A stretch of DNA of 64,000 nucleotides from positions 39,200,557-39,264,556 of the forward strand of contig OX439131.1 of NCBI GenBank assembly GCA_949318235.1, in the 5' to 3' direction. This document shows, one piece after another, positions 52,771 through 64,000 of the stretch; positions within the stretch are counted from its first letter, which is position 1; every line of letters starts with the position of its first letter. The notes beneath the pieces were generated by a model that was not told where the DNA came from, searched no databases, and saw nothing but the letters and a program-made list of their open reading frames with translations. Source of the DNA: Ecdyonurus torrentis. Lineage: Eukaryota > Arthropoda > Insecta > Ephemeroptera > Heptageniidae. Position numbers and translations under genes: made by a program.

Positions 52771-53764
52771 CTCTTTCCACCTCTTACCCTTTCCCCTAAT
52801 TTAAAATAACTGAGATGTGTGGAGGGTATTTTGTGAAAGTCAAGATACACGTTATACTGTATTTTGCATAATTATTATGATATAAATAAAACTGCAAATC
52901 TATAATTTTTATTTTTAGTATTAAAGTTACTTTTACTATAGCGACTGACAATTATAATACTTTTTAGGTTACATCAAACACAAGAAATAAATAACGCAAA
53001 GCAATGTGCTGAATCGAAAAAAATAGAATATTCAATCCTTTTAATGTTTTAACTTTAACCAAGTGTATGAAAATGCTGTAAATTTTTCACACTCAATGAT
53101 CAAAAGAATCAAGACGCAGCTTTGTTATGCTTTTTAGACAAAGCTTTGACATAAAGAAATATGAGCCACTTGTTGGAACTTGTTTCAAATACCTGGTGGT
53201 ACTTGCAACAACAGCCCCCACTTTATCATCTTGTAGCCTTTTTTATATATAAATTGATTGGATAAAGTAAACTATTTAATAAATCTTACCATCCTATTGT
53301 CTTATTTGTCTTGTTTTATTTTCTAGTTTTAGTTCTTTGACATAAATTATGGTCCCTATGTATAAAATTATATACTTAATTTAAATAAATAAAAACCACA
53401 TAAATATTTTAATTTTAATTTTCCAGACAACTTAAAAAGTTCAGAATAAAAATACATGTACCTATAGTATTTGTAATATTTTACTTCACGTTTTGACAGC
53501 ATTACTACTGTATGTTAAAAATGCCTGCACTAAAAACTGGTTCAATGTCTATAAAGTAATTAAAGTAAGCTCTTCTAAGAATGCAATTTTGCTGCATTTT
53601 CAAGACTACTTTTGCATACTGTAAGACGTACTATACTGTACTTGAATGCACAATGCACTATTCTTGTTAGGTGCATATTATACTGATATAATTATATATA
53701 TTCAGTAGTATGTATAACGAACAGTGATTATGAAAGTACATACAGCTTTCAGTATAATTATCAA

Positions 53765-53769
<5 letters not shown>

Positions 53770-53800
<31 letters not shown>
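53770..53800. repeat. (AT)n, ~31 bp
   Basis: Short AT run; a CT run lies at 54415-54437. Confidence 0.9.
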
Positions 53801-53803
<3 letters not shown>

Positions 53804-53989
53804 ATTTTATATCATTATTTTAAATGACATATTTTATCGAATTTTAATTGCTTTTCTTTATTTCTTTCTTATATATTTTTTTCAAAAAAACAATTTTTTT
53901 GGTTTGATTTTCTTACTCTTTTACATCCTCTATCATTTAAAAAACAACTAACGATCCATTGAAAAGAAAAGGTTAATCATGAGACGGAG

Positions 53990-54091
53990 AGAAATTGTAA
54001 AGTATGCAACCCGTTTTACAATTTCTATTGTGATGTATTGTAAGGATTGTTGACGTCATGAATTACAGAAGTTGCCTACTTCACAATTTCT
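53990..54091. repeat. 102-bp hairpin containing a cAMP response element
   Basis: Left end AGAAATTGTAAAGTATGCAAC pairs with GTTGCCTACTTCACAATTTCT at the right. A third, internal inverted copy (TTTTACAATTTCT) lies at about 54013-54025. TGACGTCA is at 54051-54058. Confidence 0.6.
54051..54058. promoter_or_regulatory. Full cAMP response element upstream of the MGC promoter
   Basis: TGACGTCA in the 54.0 kb hairpin, about 1.6 kb upstream of the CpG island of exon 1. Consensus match only. Confidence 0.35.
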
Positions 54092-54439
54092 TTAACCCAG
54101 TTTGTGAAGCTACAGAAGATTTAGGAGACAGAACATGTGTATGTCCCATCTTATACCAAAACAATATTCAAAATAAAAAATGACCACTATGTATTCTACT
54201 GGCAGTTTGAAATAATTAATTTTAGGTTAAAATAATTTTTAAACTTAACTTATCCTAATTAGCTCTACTATTTTTTATAATTATGATTACTAGATAGAGT
54301 TCAAATTCAAAATATATTTATTCATTTCTTTGATCCTACAATCATAATATGTACAAATGTATCAGTTGATACAATTAGAAATGATAGTCAATAGGAATAG
54401 GAGGACACATTTCCTCTCTCTCTCTCTCTCTCTCTCTAT

Positions 54440-54584
54440 GTTACCTCTTTTTACTTCATCTATTTGGATATCAAATTTTGTATGGGCTTTGCTTTTTTGA
54501 TCTCATGTTGAGCAACCTCCCTTTGACTATGTGCAATGTTTGTATTGTAATCATTTGATCAATAAAATCTTTATTATTATTAAA
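54440..54584 (+). mobile_element. Possible 3' end of a LINE
   Basis: Ordinary-complexity sequence ending in GATCAATAAAATCTTTATTATTATTAA: an AATAAA signal followed at once by a short TTA repeat, the usual 3' end of several non-LTR retrotransposon groups. No reverse transcriptase remains; the left limit is a guess. Confidence 0.35.
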
Positions 54585-54802
54585 ACGTATTATACAACAC
54601 AACATATTTACAGTTACATGTTCTTGCAAAAGAGTTGTAAAAATTGCTTAATTTTGTATTCGATACACCACATAATATGTAGTTCGTATATGTCTGAAAT
54701 GTTTTTATAGAAATGTTTACCGCATTAAATGTAGCAGTAAAGATTTAAACATGATGAGAGAAGAGAAACTAAAACCATCAAGAGTTAAATTAAATATTTC
54801 AT

Positions 54803-54837
<35 letters not shown>

Positions 54838-55163
54838 AATGCTGCAATATAAAATGAAAAGGGATTTTATCCATTGTCAATTCAGTGGTAACTTAGTCTT
54901 CTTTAAGCTTCTTTCCTTTGAGCAGAGAGGAATATACTTTGAGTTGTATTTTATTACAACAATTAATTAGTATGATACATACAACTATATGAAACCATAA
55001 ATTATATTTTAATAAGCTTATATTAATATATTCAAAAATAATTATATAACTTTGAATATCATAAGTTCCCACAATTTCATCTGGCTTAGAAAAATAAAAA
55101 CCTGTGTCTATCCAGTCGTAATTCTGGAATATAATCCATTTGTACTGCCCTTTTTTCCTAGTG

Positions 55164-55196
<33 letters not shown>

Positions 55197-57134
55197 AAAT
55201 AAAGATTAAAAATATCATACTATACTAGAATCATCATCTTTGTGCTAGCAAGATTTTTTTACTTTTTTTTTTTTTTTTTGGTATCCTTTTCATTCAAATT
55301 TATCGTACTACTCGTATATAGAATAATTTCGAAAATAGATTTTTATTTTACAGCACTATGATTTGTTTTTTAAGAACAAAATTTAACATGTACGCATATA
55401 AAAGAATATATAATAAAAGAATAATAAAATAAGAGGAATGTAGCACAAAATAAACATTAACTGACAAATAAATAAATAAAAACCAAACGTCCTAATTGTG
55501 TCATCATTCATCATCATAATATATGACTATTTAATAAAGTCAATCAAGCCTTGTACATTTTTATTCTTAATATAGTTTTATAAGTACTTATAAAGTATAA
55601 GTTCATAATTTGAACAGGTTTACATTTTATCATTGGAATGAAAAACACGTTCAAAAAGTTAATTCGCTTATCGTCTATATAATAAGTAAGTTTTTAAACG
55701 TTCTTATTGTACAAATTTTTACCTCACAAGTAAGTATTTTACAAATACATATCTTACATTATTTTTATAGTAAATAACCTTTAACATGAGAATTACATGT
55801 TGTTCGTTTATAAAGAACATAGTGGGTGGAGTACTGTATTGTACATAGTTGTAATTTAAGTATAGTTAATAAATATGCCACGCAGTCATGGAAAATATAT
55901 AAAGTTGTGTACTATGTTCAATTTAATTGACTTTTTTTATATAATGGATAAAGACATACAAAATTATCATATATTACGATCCTTCACTTAAAAAGGATTT
56001 GTATTATGCTATGATCATTTATTCAAATTATCATAATAATAAATTTAAAGCTTGTCAATATAGAGAAGCACAATAATTCTATATAACAATAATATATTAT
56101 ATAATATTGCTTTCACATATTGTGGAGTTCTAAGGTTGAGTATCGAGAAACCTATTATAGAAGAATCCTAATATCAACTTTTTAAGTTGAAAAATGATTT
56201 TAGACTTAAAAAATGTTTGCAATTCAATAAAGTTTTCTTTGCAGTGATTATTGCAATTAAATCAGATACAAATAAAGATATCTTACCAAGCGTGAATGAT
56301 TTATTTTATTAAATTGTATATTATTCGACACTGCACGATCTTATTGAACCCAATAAGAAATATTAACATTTGTATTCCATGGTTCCACTAGTTAATAAAT
56401 AATATTTTATATGAATAACTACTTTTTTTTTCTCTTGCCATACAACTTCAACAATACTTCTTTTATTCTGTATAATAACAATAAATTAAATATAATCTCT
56501 GCTTTTCTTTTATCCTTAAGCAAAAAGAAAAAAAATCAAAATTTATTAGTTGCAAAAAAAAAAAAAAAAAAAAAATGAAAAAGAATTTTATCAATGTTAT
56601 TGTATTCTAGTAAAAAAAAAAGTACTGTTAAAACATTGAACAACTGCCTGCTCAATAGAAGGAAAAAAATAATATAAATACATTCTTGAAAGCATGTAAA
56701 ATAAACCTGTTTGAATACTTATACAATTTAATTAGTTTTATGATTCTTTTCTGTATTTTAATTTACTCTAATTGCAGTCATTTTGAGTATTACTACTATT
56801 ACTTATTTTTGTATTATGGGGGTTAATTATATTGAATAAATTATAGAACAAAATGACAGTAGTAACAACGTATACAGAAAATATACGATTGTAATCCATC
56901 ATTTTAAAGGTGGATTTATTTTCATGTTTTCAGTGTAAATGTTATCAAATCTGTGTACAAAGATTTTATTCCTCTGTGTTAGTCTATGACATTTTATCCT
57001 GGGCGAAATATTTCGTTACTCATGAGACGTCTTTTCGCAACGCTACACTGGCTGTGGCTCACTGGACGGCATCAATGATAAATGGAAACTTTGTTGTAGT
57101 GTAAGCCATCGGGATTTGAAACCAGCACGTATAA

Positions 57135-57137
<3 letters not shown>

Positions 57138-57172
<35 letters not shown>
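57138..57172. repeat. (CT)n, ~34 bp
   Basis: Short CT run; another at 57332-57352. Confidence 0.9.
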
Positions 57173-57174
<2 letters not shown>

Positions 57175-59705
57175 CTCTATCTATCTTACGTCACAAAACC
57201 TTAAATTTTTAGACAAAATTTAAATTATTTAATAATAATAATAACAGAGTACATGCATATAACATTTATTTCTTTTCCTTTATTTATTCTACAGAATTAT
57301 ATCACAGAATTGTATTTTTCTAAAACTTGAGTTCTCTCTCTCTCTCTCTCTCTGCTGTCAGCCTTGATTGTACAATTAAATACTTTTAATGTCAAAGCCG
57401 TGCGTGTTCTCTATATCAACTTCTATTTATTAAACATAAAAACCAAGCAAGTCTGACTTACAATTATACTTTTTACAATAACAAAATTATCGTCAGTGTA
57501 AACGCCAAGATTAGCAAGAATTTTTCCTTTACAGTATGTATATTAGTATGAAATAAACTTTATTACACTAGACGTTTGTTTCCATTTTAAAACATTCTAA
57601 CTATAAAATTATAAAAAGATGAAGATAATTTTACAGAGAAATATTATATATAAAATCAGTATAATTACTCCCATATATGCTCAGAAATATTGATTACACG
57701 AATGAAAACTACTTCGAGTATTATTTTATTCTATTGACAATTTTTTATCATTATTATTTTTAATTTGCCTTTAGAATGCGAATAGTACGCATTATTTTGT
57801 ATTTTATTTTGTATAATTATTTTGCATGTACTTTGTAAAATTGTTTCAGCATATAATATTTTGATCCCTTTTTTTTTTCACAATATTTTGAGAACTGTGA
57901 AAATGTTATAATGAAATAAAATTGTTAAATTAAGAAAAATAAGAAAGTTTAAATATTTTAACTTGAGTATTTTATATTTAAAAAAAATGTAGTATAATCA
58001 TTTGTTTGAAAAACCCCTATCCCATAAAAATGTCTATTATTCTAAAATTTGATTTCCCGTGCAAAATGCCCACATCAATACACGAATTGTGATGCAAGAA
58101 ACATTAAAAAAAAGTTAGGAAGAAACATAATAAAAAGAAAATAACAATAGAAAATAAAATTTTTGTCATATTTTAGATTTATTGATTTTTTTTCCTTATC
58201 TTCTAAATGTTCTGTACAGAGGAGACTTTGCTTATTTAGAGCAATGGTTTTTTCATAATATATTGTCTATTTCTTGGGTCAGTTTTAAATATTTTATATT
58301 TAATTATAAGTCCCTGAAATCTGTTTATTGTGAACATCAATTTTGAATTTGAAACGTTCTCAAAATACCATTGAGGACCATTGACAATAAGAACCCCTAT
58401 AATCGACTGCAAGAAAAAAAAAAGAAGTTTGGAATGGAAATTTTTCCTTTGGGCAAGCTACCTTTTTTTTCTTCTCCTTTTTTGTTAGTTATTATTATTT
58501 ATTTTTAGTTATGATTATTGCTACTATTTTTTCCCCCAATATTTTCCTCACGTAGCAGAAACACGTATGAAATTGAACTCCTCTCAAACACTATTGAACA
58601 GTAAGTACATTTCGTTATATATTGTACTGTTCAGTACACATACTAATAACGTATCAGCCAGTATATAAATAGAGTAAATATAAAGTACTATATTATGGTT
58701 ATATTGGTTATAGGTTATCACCAGTTATTACTATATATATACATCGTTCGTGACTGTGTTACACAAACACAATATATATTTTTTTTACAACAGTTTGTTT
58801 TAATTATTTTACATTAAATCTAATATACCTTACAATTTGTTCAATAAAGCTGTCAATTTGCATAAACTTTGATAATGATATTTTTGATTAACCATGAAAT
58901 TAGATATCAAGTTTCAATTTAAAGCCAACTAAAAAGTAATCAAAAAGTGTATCATACATATTTTTTTAAGTCAATTAAAATTGAGAAATTATCTTTTTGT
59001 AATAATAATAATAATAATATAGCAGGAACACAACTTCATAAGTTTTAAGTTACATAAAACTGTCTTTAATTTTAATGAGGCGAGCTTCTTTAATTATTTT
59101 GTATCCAAATTATTTCTGTCTTATTATAAGTATTATATTTCATTTATGTGATGTGTTCTATTTTTAGATCCATTCTATAATATAGTTTTATAGTTTAAAT
59201 TAGTGCAGAATGCAATTTAAATAAGATAAAAAGCGAAAAACGTTTATATTTCAAATTTGTGTATTTAATTATTGAATTGTTTACCAATAATTATTATTAA
59301 TTATTATTATTATTTATTTAATTTATTATTTTTATTATTTATTTATTTTATTCTTATTAAAAATTACTGATTGCTACTGATTCATTTTTATTTTGATTTT
59401 TTTTTATTTGTTTTACATGTACTCAAAATACAAGAAAAATAAATGTAATATTATATTTATTTCGCATAGAAATTTAGATTCACATATTTTTTTGAAAGAT
59501 TATTGATTTTTGTGTGTGTGTAAATTATGACGTTTTTATGGACCTTATCTAGTTGCACACTATAAAAATATTGGCTAAAACAAGGAATGAAGAACAGTAG
59601 AAGTAATGAACTTGTATGCCTTTGTAACATTTTAATTTATGTATTTTTTGAAGCTTAATGTACCAAAAATATCGTAACATTTTCCTTGATTTTTCAAGTG
59701 GACAA

Positions 59706-59827
<122 letters not shown>

Positions 59828-60263
59828 AGTTGGTCGAATTTAAAGCATGCAATACAAAGCAAAATAATAAAATTTTCCGAATGAGAGAGGGAATAAAAAA
59901 TTAAACACATAACTTGTTATATAGTAATACCGCACTACACACTTTCATGAATTTTTTATGCTGTTTCTCTCCTCTCATTAAAGCTCGTTGAAATTTTAGG
60001 ATTATATTCTATATTGTTCTGTATATTAAGATATGTTTAATTTTTTTACTTCGAAAAATCTTTTTTATATGTGAAATACATATAATACAGGACCTATAGG
60101 TTTTAAATTTAATACCACAGTTACAGATTTACATTAATTATTATTTAACAATATCAACTTATCGATATAGTGCATTTAAATTAATGTAGGGTCTCATGTA
60201 TAGGCCTATATTTAGAAACGTATTGATCTCTTATAGAGAAGAGATGTTACTGCTATGAAAGAA

Positions 60264-60298
60264 GCTTTTTAGTAGTCAGGTTTGGTTTGGACTACTAA
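60264..60298. repeat. Short hairpin
   Basis: AGCTTTTTAGTAGTC pairs with GACTACTAAAAGAGCT across a loop of about 11 bases. Isolated; no other copy seen. Confidence 0.45.
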
Positions 60299-60727
60299 AA
60301 GAGCTTATAGCTTTTACTTGAGCCTTGTGGCTTGACTTTATGTCACAAAAGTTGAGAGATACGAAAGACTAAAAATCATGCTAAAAGATGACAAACTACA
60401 AGAGCAGGCAAGAGCAGATTGGAGTTTTCAGGAAGGAAAGCACCTACCTATACGTAATAAAAAACAAATCACTTTCTTTCTTTTTTTTTTTTTTTTTTTC
60501 TTTTTTTTTTTTTTACCTTCGTTTCTTTATAGTAGTTTTTAAACCAGAAAAAAAAATAAGGGAAGAAGGGAGAATAAATGGAAAAGAACACACAAAATTG
60601 ATATTTGTTTGTCAGTTTCTAAAGCCTATAGAAAGCTTTAGAATCAAACAGTAATATATTATAAAAGCAGAGGAAAATGCAAATAAACATCCGTTTTTAT
60701 GATTATTATTTTTTTTACATAAGCTAT

Positions 60728-61033
60728 AGCTCGTTCTATAAACTACACACAAATATTGAGCCAGCTTCGAAAATGTTCCTTTGTTATAAACAGCTGTTTA
60801 TGACGTCGTTACCTGTTTACCACGTTTTATACATATGGTCGATCATCGTTATTTCTTCTTTTAGAACTTTGAACTTGATAAAAATGAAAGAAACTCACAA
60901 AAAAAAGTTCCATACGAAACATGCGACTCACTTTTATCGGCTCAAAAAACAAGATCAACCAATGAATGTGTCTTATTTTGTTGGTCAGCCCAATCACTGT
61001 AAATGAGATTCACTTTACTTTACAGAACAAGCT
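60728..61033 (+). mobile_element. Family C MITE, copy 2
   Basis: Second full copy, 306 bp, same orientation and same ends as copy 1. The response element reads TGACGTCG here. Both copies follow CTAT on the left; no clear shared target duplication. The 109-codon frame that crosses it is not conserved in copy 1. Confidence 0.8.
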
Positions 61034-61757
61034 TATAACAAATAAACCAGAACAAAAATTTGGTATATATTAACCATGCAACTTTTATTATTATTATTAC
61101 TGCAATGTAAATAAAATTAATAAATCAATTGCAGATTTTATAAATCATTTTGATGAACAATGTTTATTTTTTATAAAGTACGATTTTCTTTTATCTCTAA
61201 ATGTAAGCTTAAAAAAAATGATAAGGTCAGAAAAAAGTAAAACGATACCACATTTCTGACGTTGTATGTTTACATTACCTACTACGTTATATTTATTTTG
61301 CAATTACAACCTTTTTTTTATTCTTCTTGTTCTTCCGCATGCTCGAGTAATGTTGACGACGTGCTAATCACGCGTGTTGTTGTCAAGTTCAAGTGACACA
61401 CATTGAAAAATTTAACTCATTCACTCTCGATTTCAACTTTTACTATCTTCATCAATCAAAATTTATTCTAAATTTTATACAGTGTAAGTATTACGGTTTA
61501 TGGTTTTAATCTGTCTTTAATTCAGTGCTACGACCGTACTATTTTATATACAATGAGCGGTATAATGTGTAATCTCTAGTATATCTCGTACTCTTCGTAG
61601 TTTTCATACAATCCACTCGTATTTCAAAGCTATATTACAGCGTTATATAAAAAATAAATAGGCTTCTTTAATATGTGCATAATTATACTATTTTCGTGTT
61701 TTTTTTTATAAAAATTATTTAAGAGATTCTATTTTCTTAATGTTTTATATTTAATAG

Positions 61758-61957
61758 NNNNNNNNNNNNNNNNNNNNNNNNNNNNNNNNNNNNNNNNNNN
61801 NNNNNNNNNNNNNNNNNNNNNNNNNNNNNNNNNNNNNNNNNNNNNNNNNNNNNNNNNNNNNNNNNNNNNNNNNNNNNNNNNNNNNNNNNNNNNNNNNNNN
61901 NNNNNNNNNNNNNNNNNNNNNNNNNNNNNNNNNNNNNNNNNNNNNNNNNNNNNNNNN
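61758..61957. other. Assembly gap of 200 N
   Basis: A run of exactly 200 N, probably a fixed-size placeholder, 83 bp before a long TCC/TC tract. Confidence 0.97.
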
Positions 61958-62040
61958 AAAACAAAACTAAAAAAAAATCATTTGAAAAAAATCCCTGGAA
62001 TTTTTTGGATTTCTATTTCCAATAACCATTAAAAATTCAT

Positions 62041-62522
<482 letters not shown>

Positions 62523-63737
62523 GATATTATATACATATAAATAAATATAATTATATAAATATAATATAAGAGTGTATAATATAGAACAAGGATACACAAT
62601 ACAAGTGATTTTTCAATTTCAAAAAGAATAAGCTTTCATTTCATTAAATGAATTCTTTATTTATACACATTTTAGCTAAAATATTGAATACTTTATAACT
62701 CATACTGGTATATAAACGTTTTTATGTTTTAATTTTTAATGAGTGAAAACTGAAAAGTAAATAGTTAAATTTGCATGAAAAGAAATGAATGAAATAATAT
62801 TCTGTGCGTAAATAATGATTTAAGCATTGTTTGAATTTTGAATGCACTAGCACAACCATCCTTACACATTTTTTTAGTAATTTTTTATATTATTATTAAA
62901 CATTTTATTTTTTTAATATCTTGTTAAAATTTTAATTCAAATTTATAATGAACAATATTTTTATTTGCTTAATTTTACAAACGCTTTGAATATTTACTCG
63001 AATTTCTATTGAAACACGTAAAATTAAAATCACTGTAGGGAAATGGGAGGGAAAAAGAGAGGAAATGATTCAAGAATTTTTTTTAATGAACTTATCTCAT
63101 CAAAAACTTGTTAAAATAACTTTCATGTTTAATCAAACAAAAATTGAACGAATTTACATTTCATTTCTGAATTTATCTTCTTCTTCTTTCTTTTAATAAA
63201 ACTTTTTTCTTTATATATAAATTATTATATTATTATAAAAACTCAAATGCCAATTTATAGGATAAATATTCAATACATTTCTTTACTATTTCTAAATATA
63301 TAACAAATTTTTTTCTTTTTAACTTTTAATGATTACATTTTAAATTGAATGCAATTGCATTTTACCTTTGCACTTCACCATTTTTTTTTCTTCACATAAA
63401 TTGAACTAAATTGAATCTTAAGTAACTTCTTTTTATTCTCAGTAAAAATCAACAGTGTGAAAGAAGTTTTGTCATCATTATAGTAATGTTGTGTGTTATA
63501 AATCATGGCAAGTATACGCTCTAAACTTCTATAAAGAAAATAGGTCGATATTTTAAAATGTTTTACATAACAAAAAGCAAAGAATAAAGTATTATACAAT
63601 AAGCCTGAATTAATAATCATATAAAATTATTACTAAAACGTATAAATTTGTATGATGTTATAGTTATATAATTTATAATGTTCTATAACATAGTATAGTT
63701 ATATAGTTATTACAGAAATAATATGATATGGTATAGG

Positions 63738-64000
63738 ATGTGTGCACATGACGTCCTTTTGAGTGCTTTTATATGCTCTTCTTGAACAATGAATAACATT
63801 TCTCAGCATAGGACAAACGTAGTTTTTGACCTTTTTTCTTTGAAAAATTAGCAATTTTTTTGGTTATTTTAATTTTTCTTGCATACTTGAAACACTAATT
63901 CAACCTGTTAATAGCATCAATGCTTTCAAAAATATTGCGAAGTATTTTTAAACTGGCAAAATGAGTCATTTTCCTATACTGGCCCATGTTATTTTTTTAG
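63738..64000 (+). mobile_element. Family A MITE, copy 3, cut by the window end
   Basis: Starts AGGATGTGTGCACATGACGTC and follows copies 1 and 2 closely to the last base. The cAMP response element is damaged (TGACGTCC). The right terminus would lie just past 64000. Confidence 0.72.

Noticed and set aside
57080..57135. tRNA-like B box (GGTTTCAAATCC on the minus strand)
   Set aside because: One base too long for the consensus, and no A box or cloverleaf could be placed.
60677..61006. 109-codon ORF crossing a family C MITE
   Set aside because: The frame is not kept in the other copy at 41.8 kb and starts outside the element.

Overview
The window is animal nuclear DNA: very A+T-rich (G+C about a quarter by eye), crowded with long simple repeats and short inverted-repeat transposons, and nearly free of open reading frames. 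Almost every long ORF is a translated microsatellite or transposon. The conserved coding sequence is in small spliced exons on the minus strand. The repeat load and AT content suggest an invertebrate; I do not assign a phylum.

The main gene is read as the 5' end of a phosphodiesterase 8 (PDE8) homologue, a high-affinity cAMP-specific phosphodiesterase, transcribed right to left. Exon 1 (52293-52158) begins MGCAPSS in a Kozak context inside a GC-rich, CpG-rich island and ends in phase 1 at a GTGAGT donor. Exon 2 (37653-37571) enters in phase 1 and leaves in phase 0. Exon 3 (11290-11231) is phase 0 at both ends and carries EVRFGPM, the block that precedes the receiver-like domain in PDE8. A separate ATG exon (13613-13515, phase 0 out) can also join exon 3, giving an isoform in which the MGC acylation start is replaced by a Cys-rich N-terminus. 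A weaker ATG exon candidate lies at 3988-3854. The remaining PDE8 exons (PAS and catalytic domains) would lie beyond position 1. Introns are about 14.5 kb, 26.3 kb and more than 11 kb.

Layout. 1-11230: intron 3, with a TTAA-flanked MITE (family B), a MITE with a cAMP response element (family A), a 76-nt hairpin and microsatellites. 11231-13613: exon 3, a 560-bp foldback element with clustered promoter-like motifs, and the alternative first exon. 13614-37570: intron 2, with two adjacent hairpin elements at 22.5 kb, a 96-copy GAAT array, a 650-bp foldback at 24.7 kb, a family A element with a 9-bp target duplication, and many dinucleotide arrays. 37571-52157: exon 2 and intron 1, with an apparently perfect 453-bp inverted repeat carrying the end of a probable Penelope-like element, family B and C MITEs, a 345-bp long-TIR element, a GC-rich patch at 49.2 kb and a 150-bp hairpin. 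52158-52492: exon 1 and its island. 52493-64000: upstream DNA with no gene seen, a second family C copy, a 200-N gap, a long TCC/TC tract, a hairpin element and a family A copy cut by the window end.

No tRNA, rRNA, CRISPR array or complete transposase gene was found. The most notable points are the alternative PDE8 N-termini, full cAMP response elements carried by several unrelated MITEs inside a cAMP-phosphodiesterase gene, and the large perfect inverted repeat of Penelope-like sequence with a hammerhead-like core.
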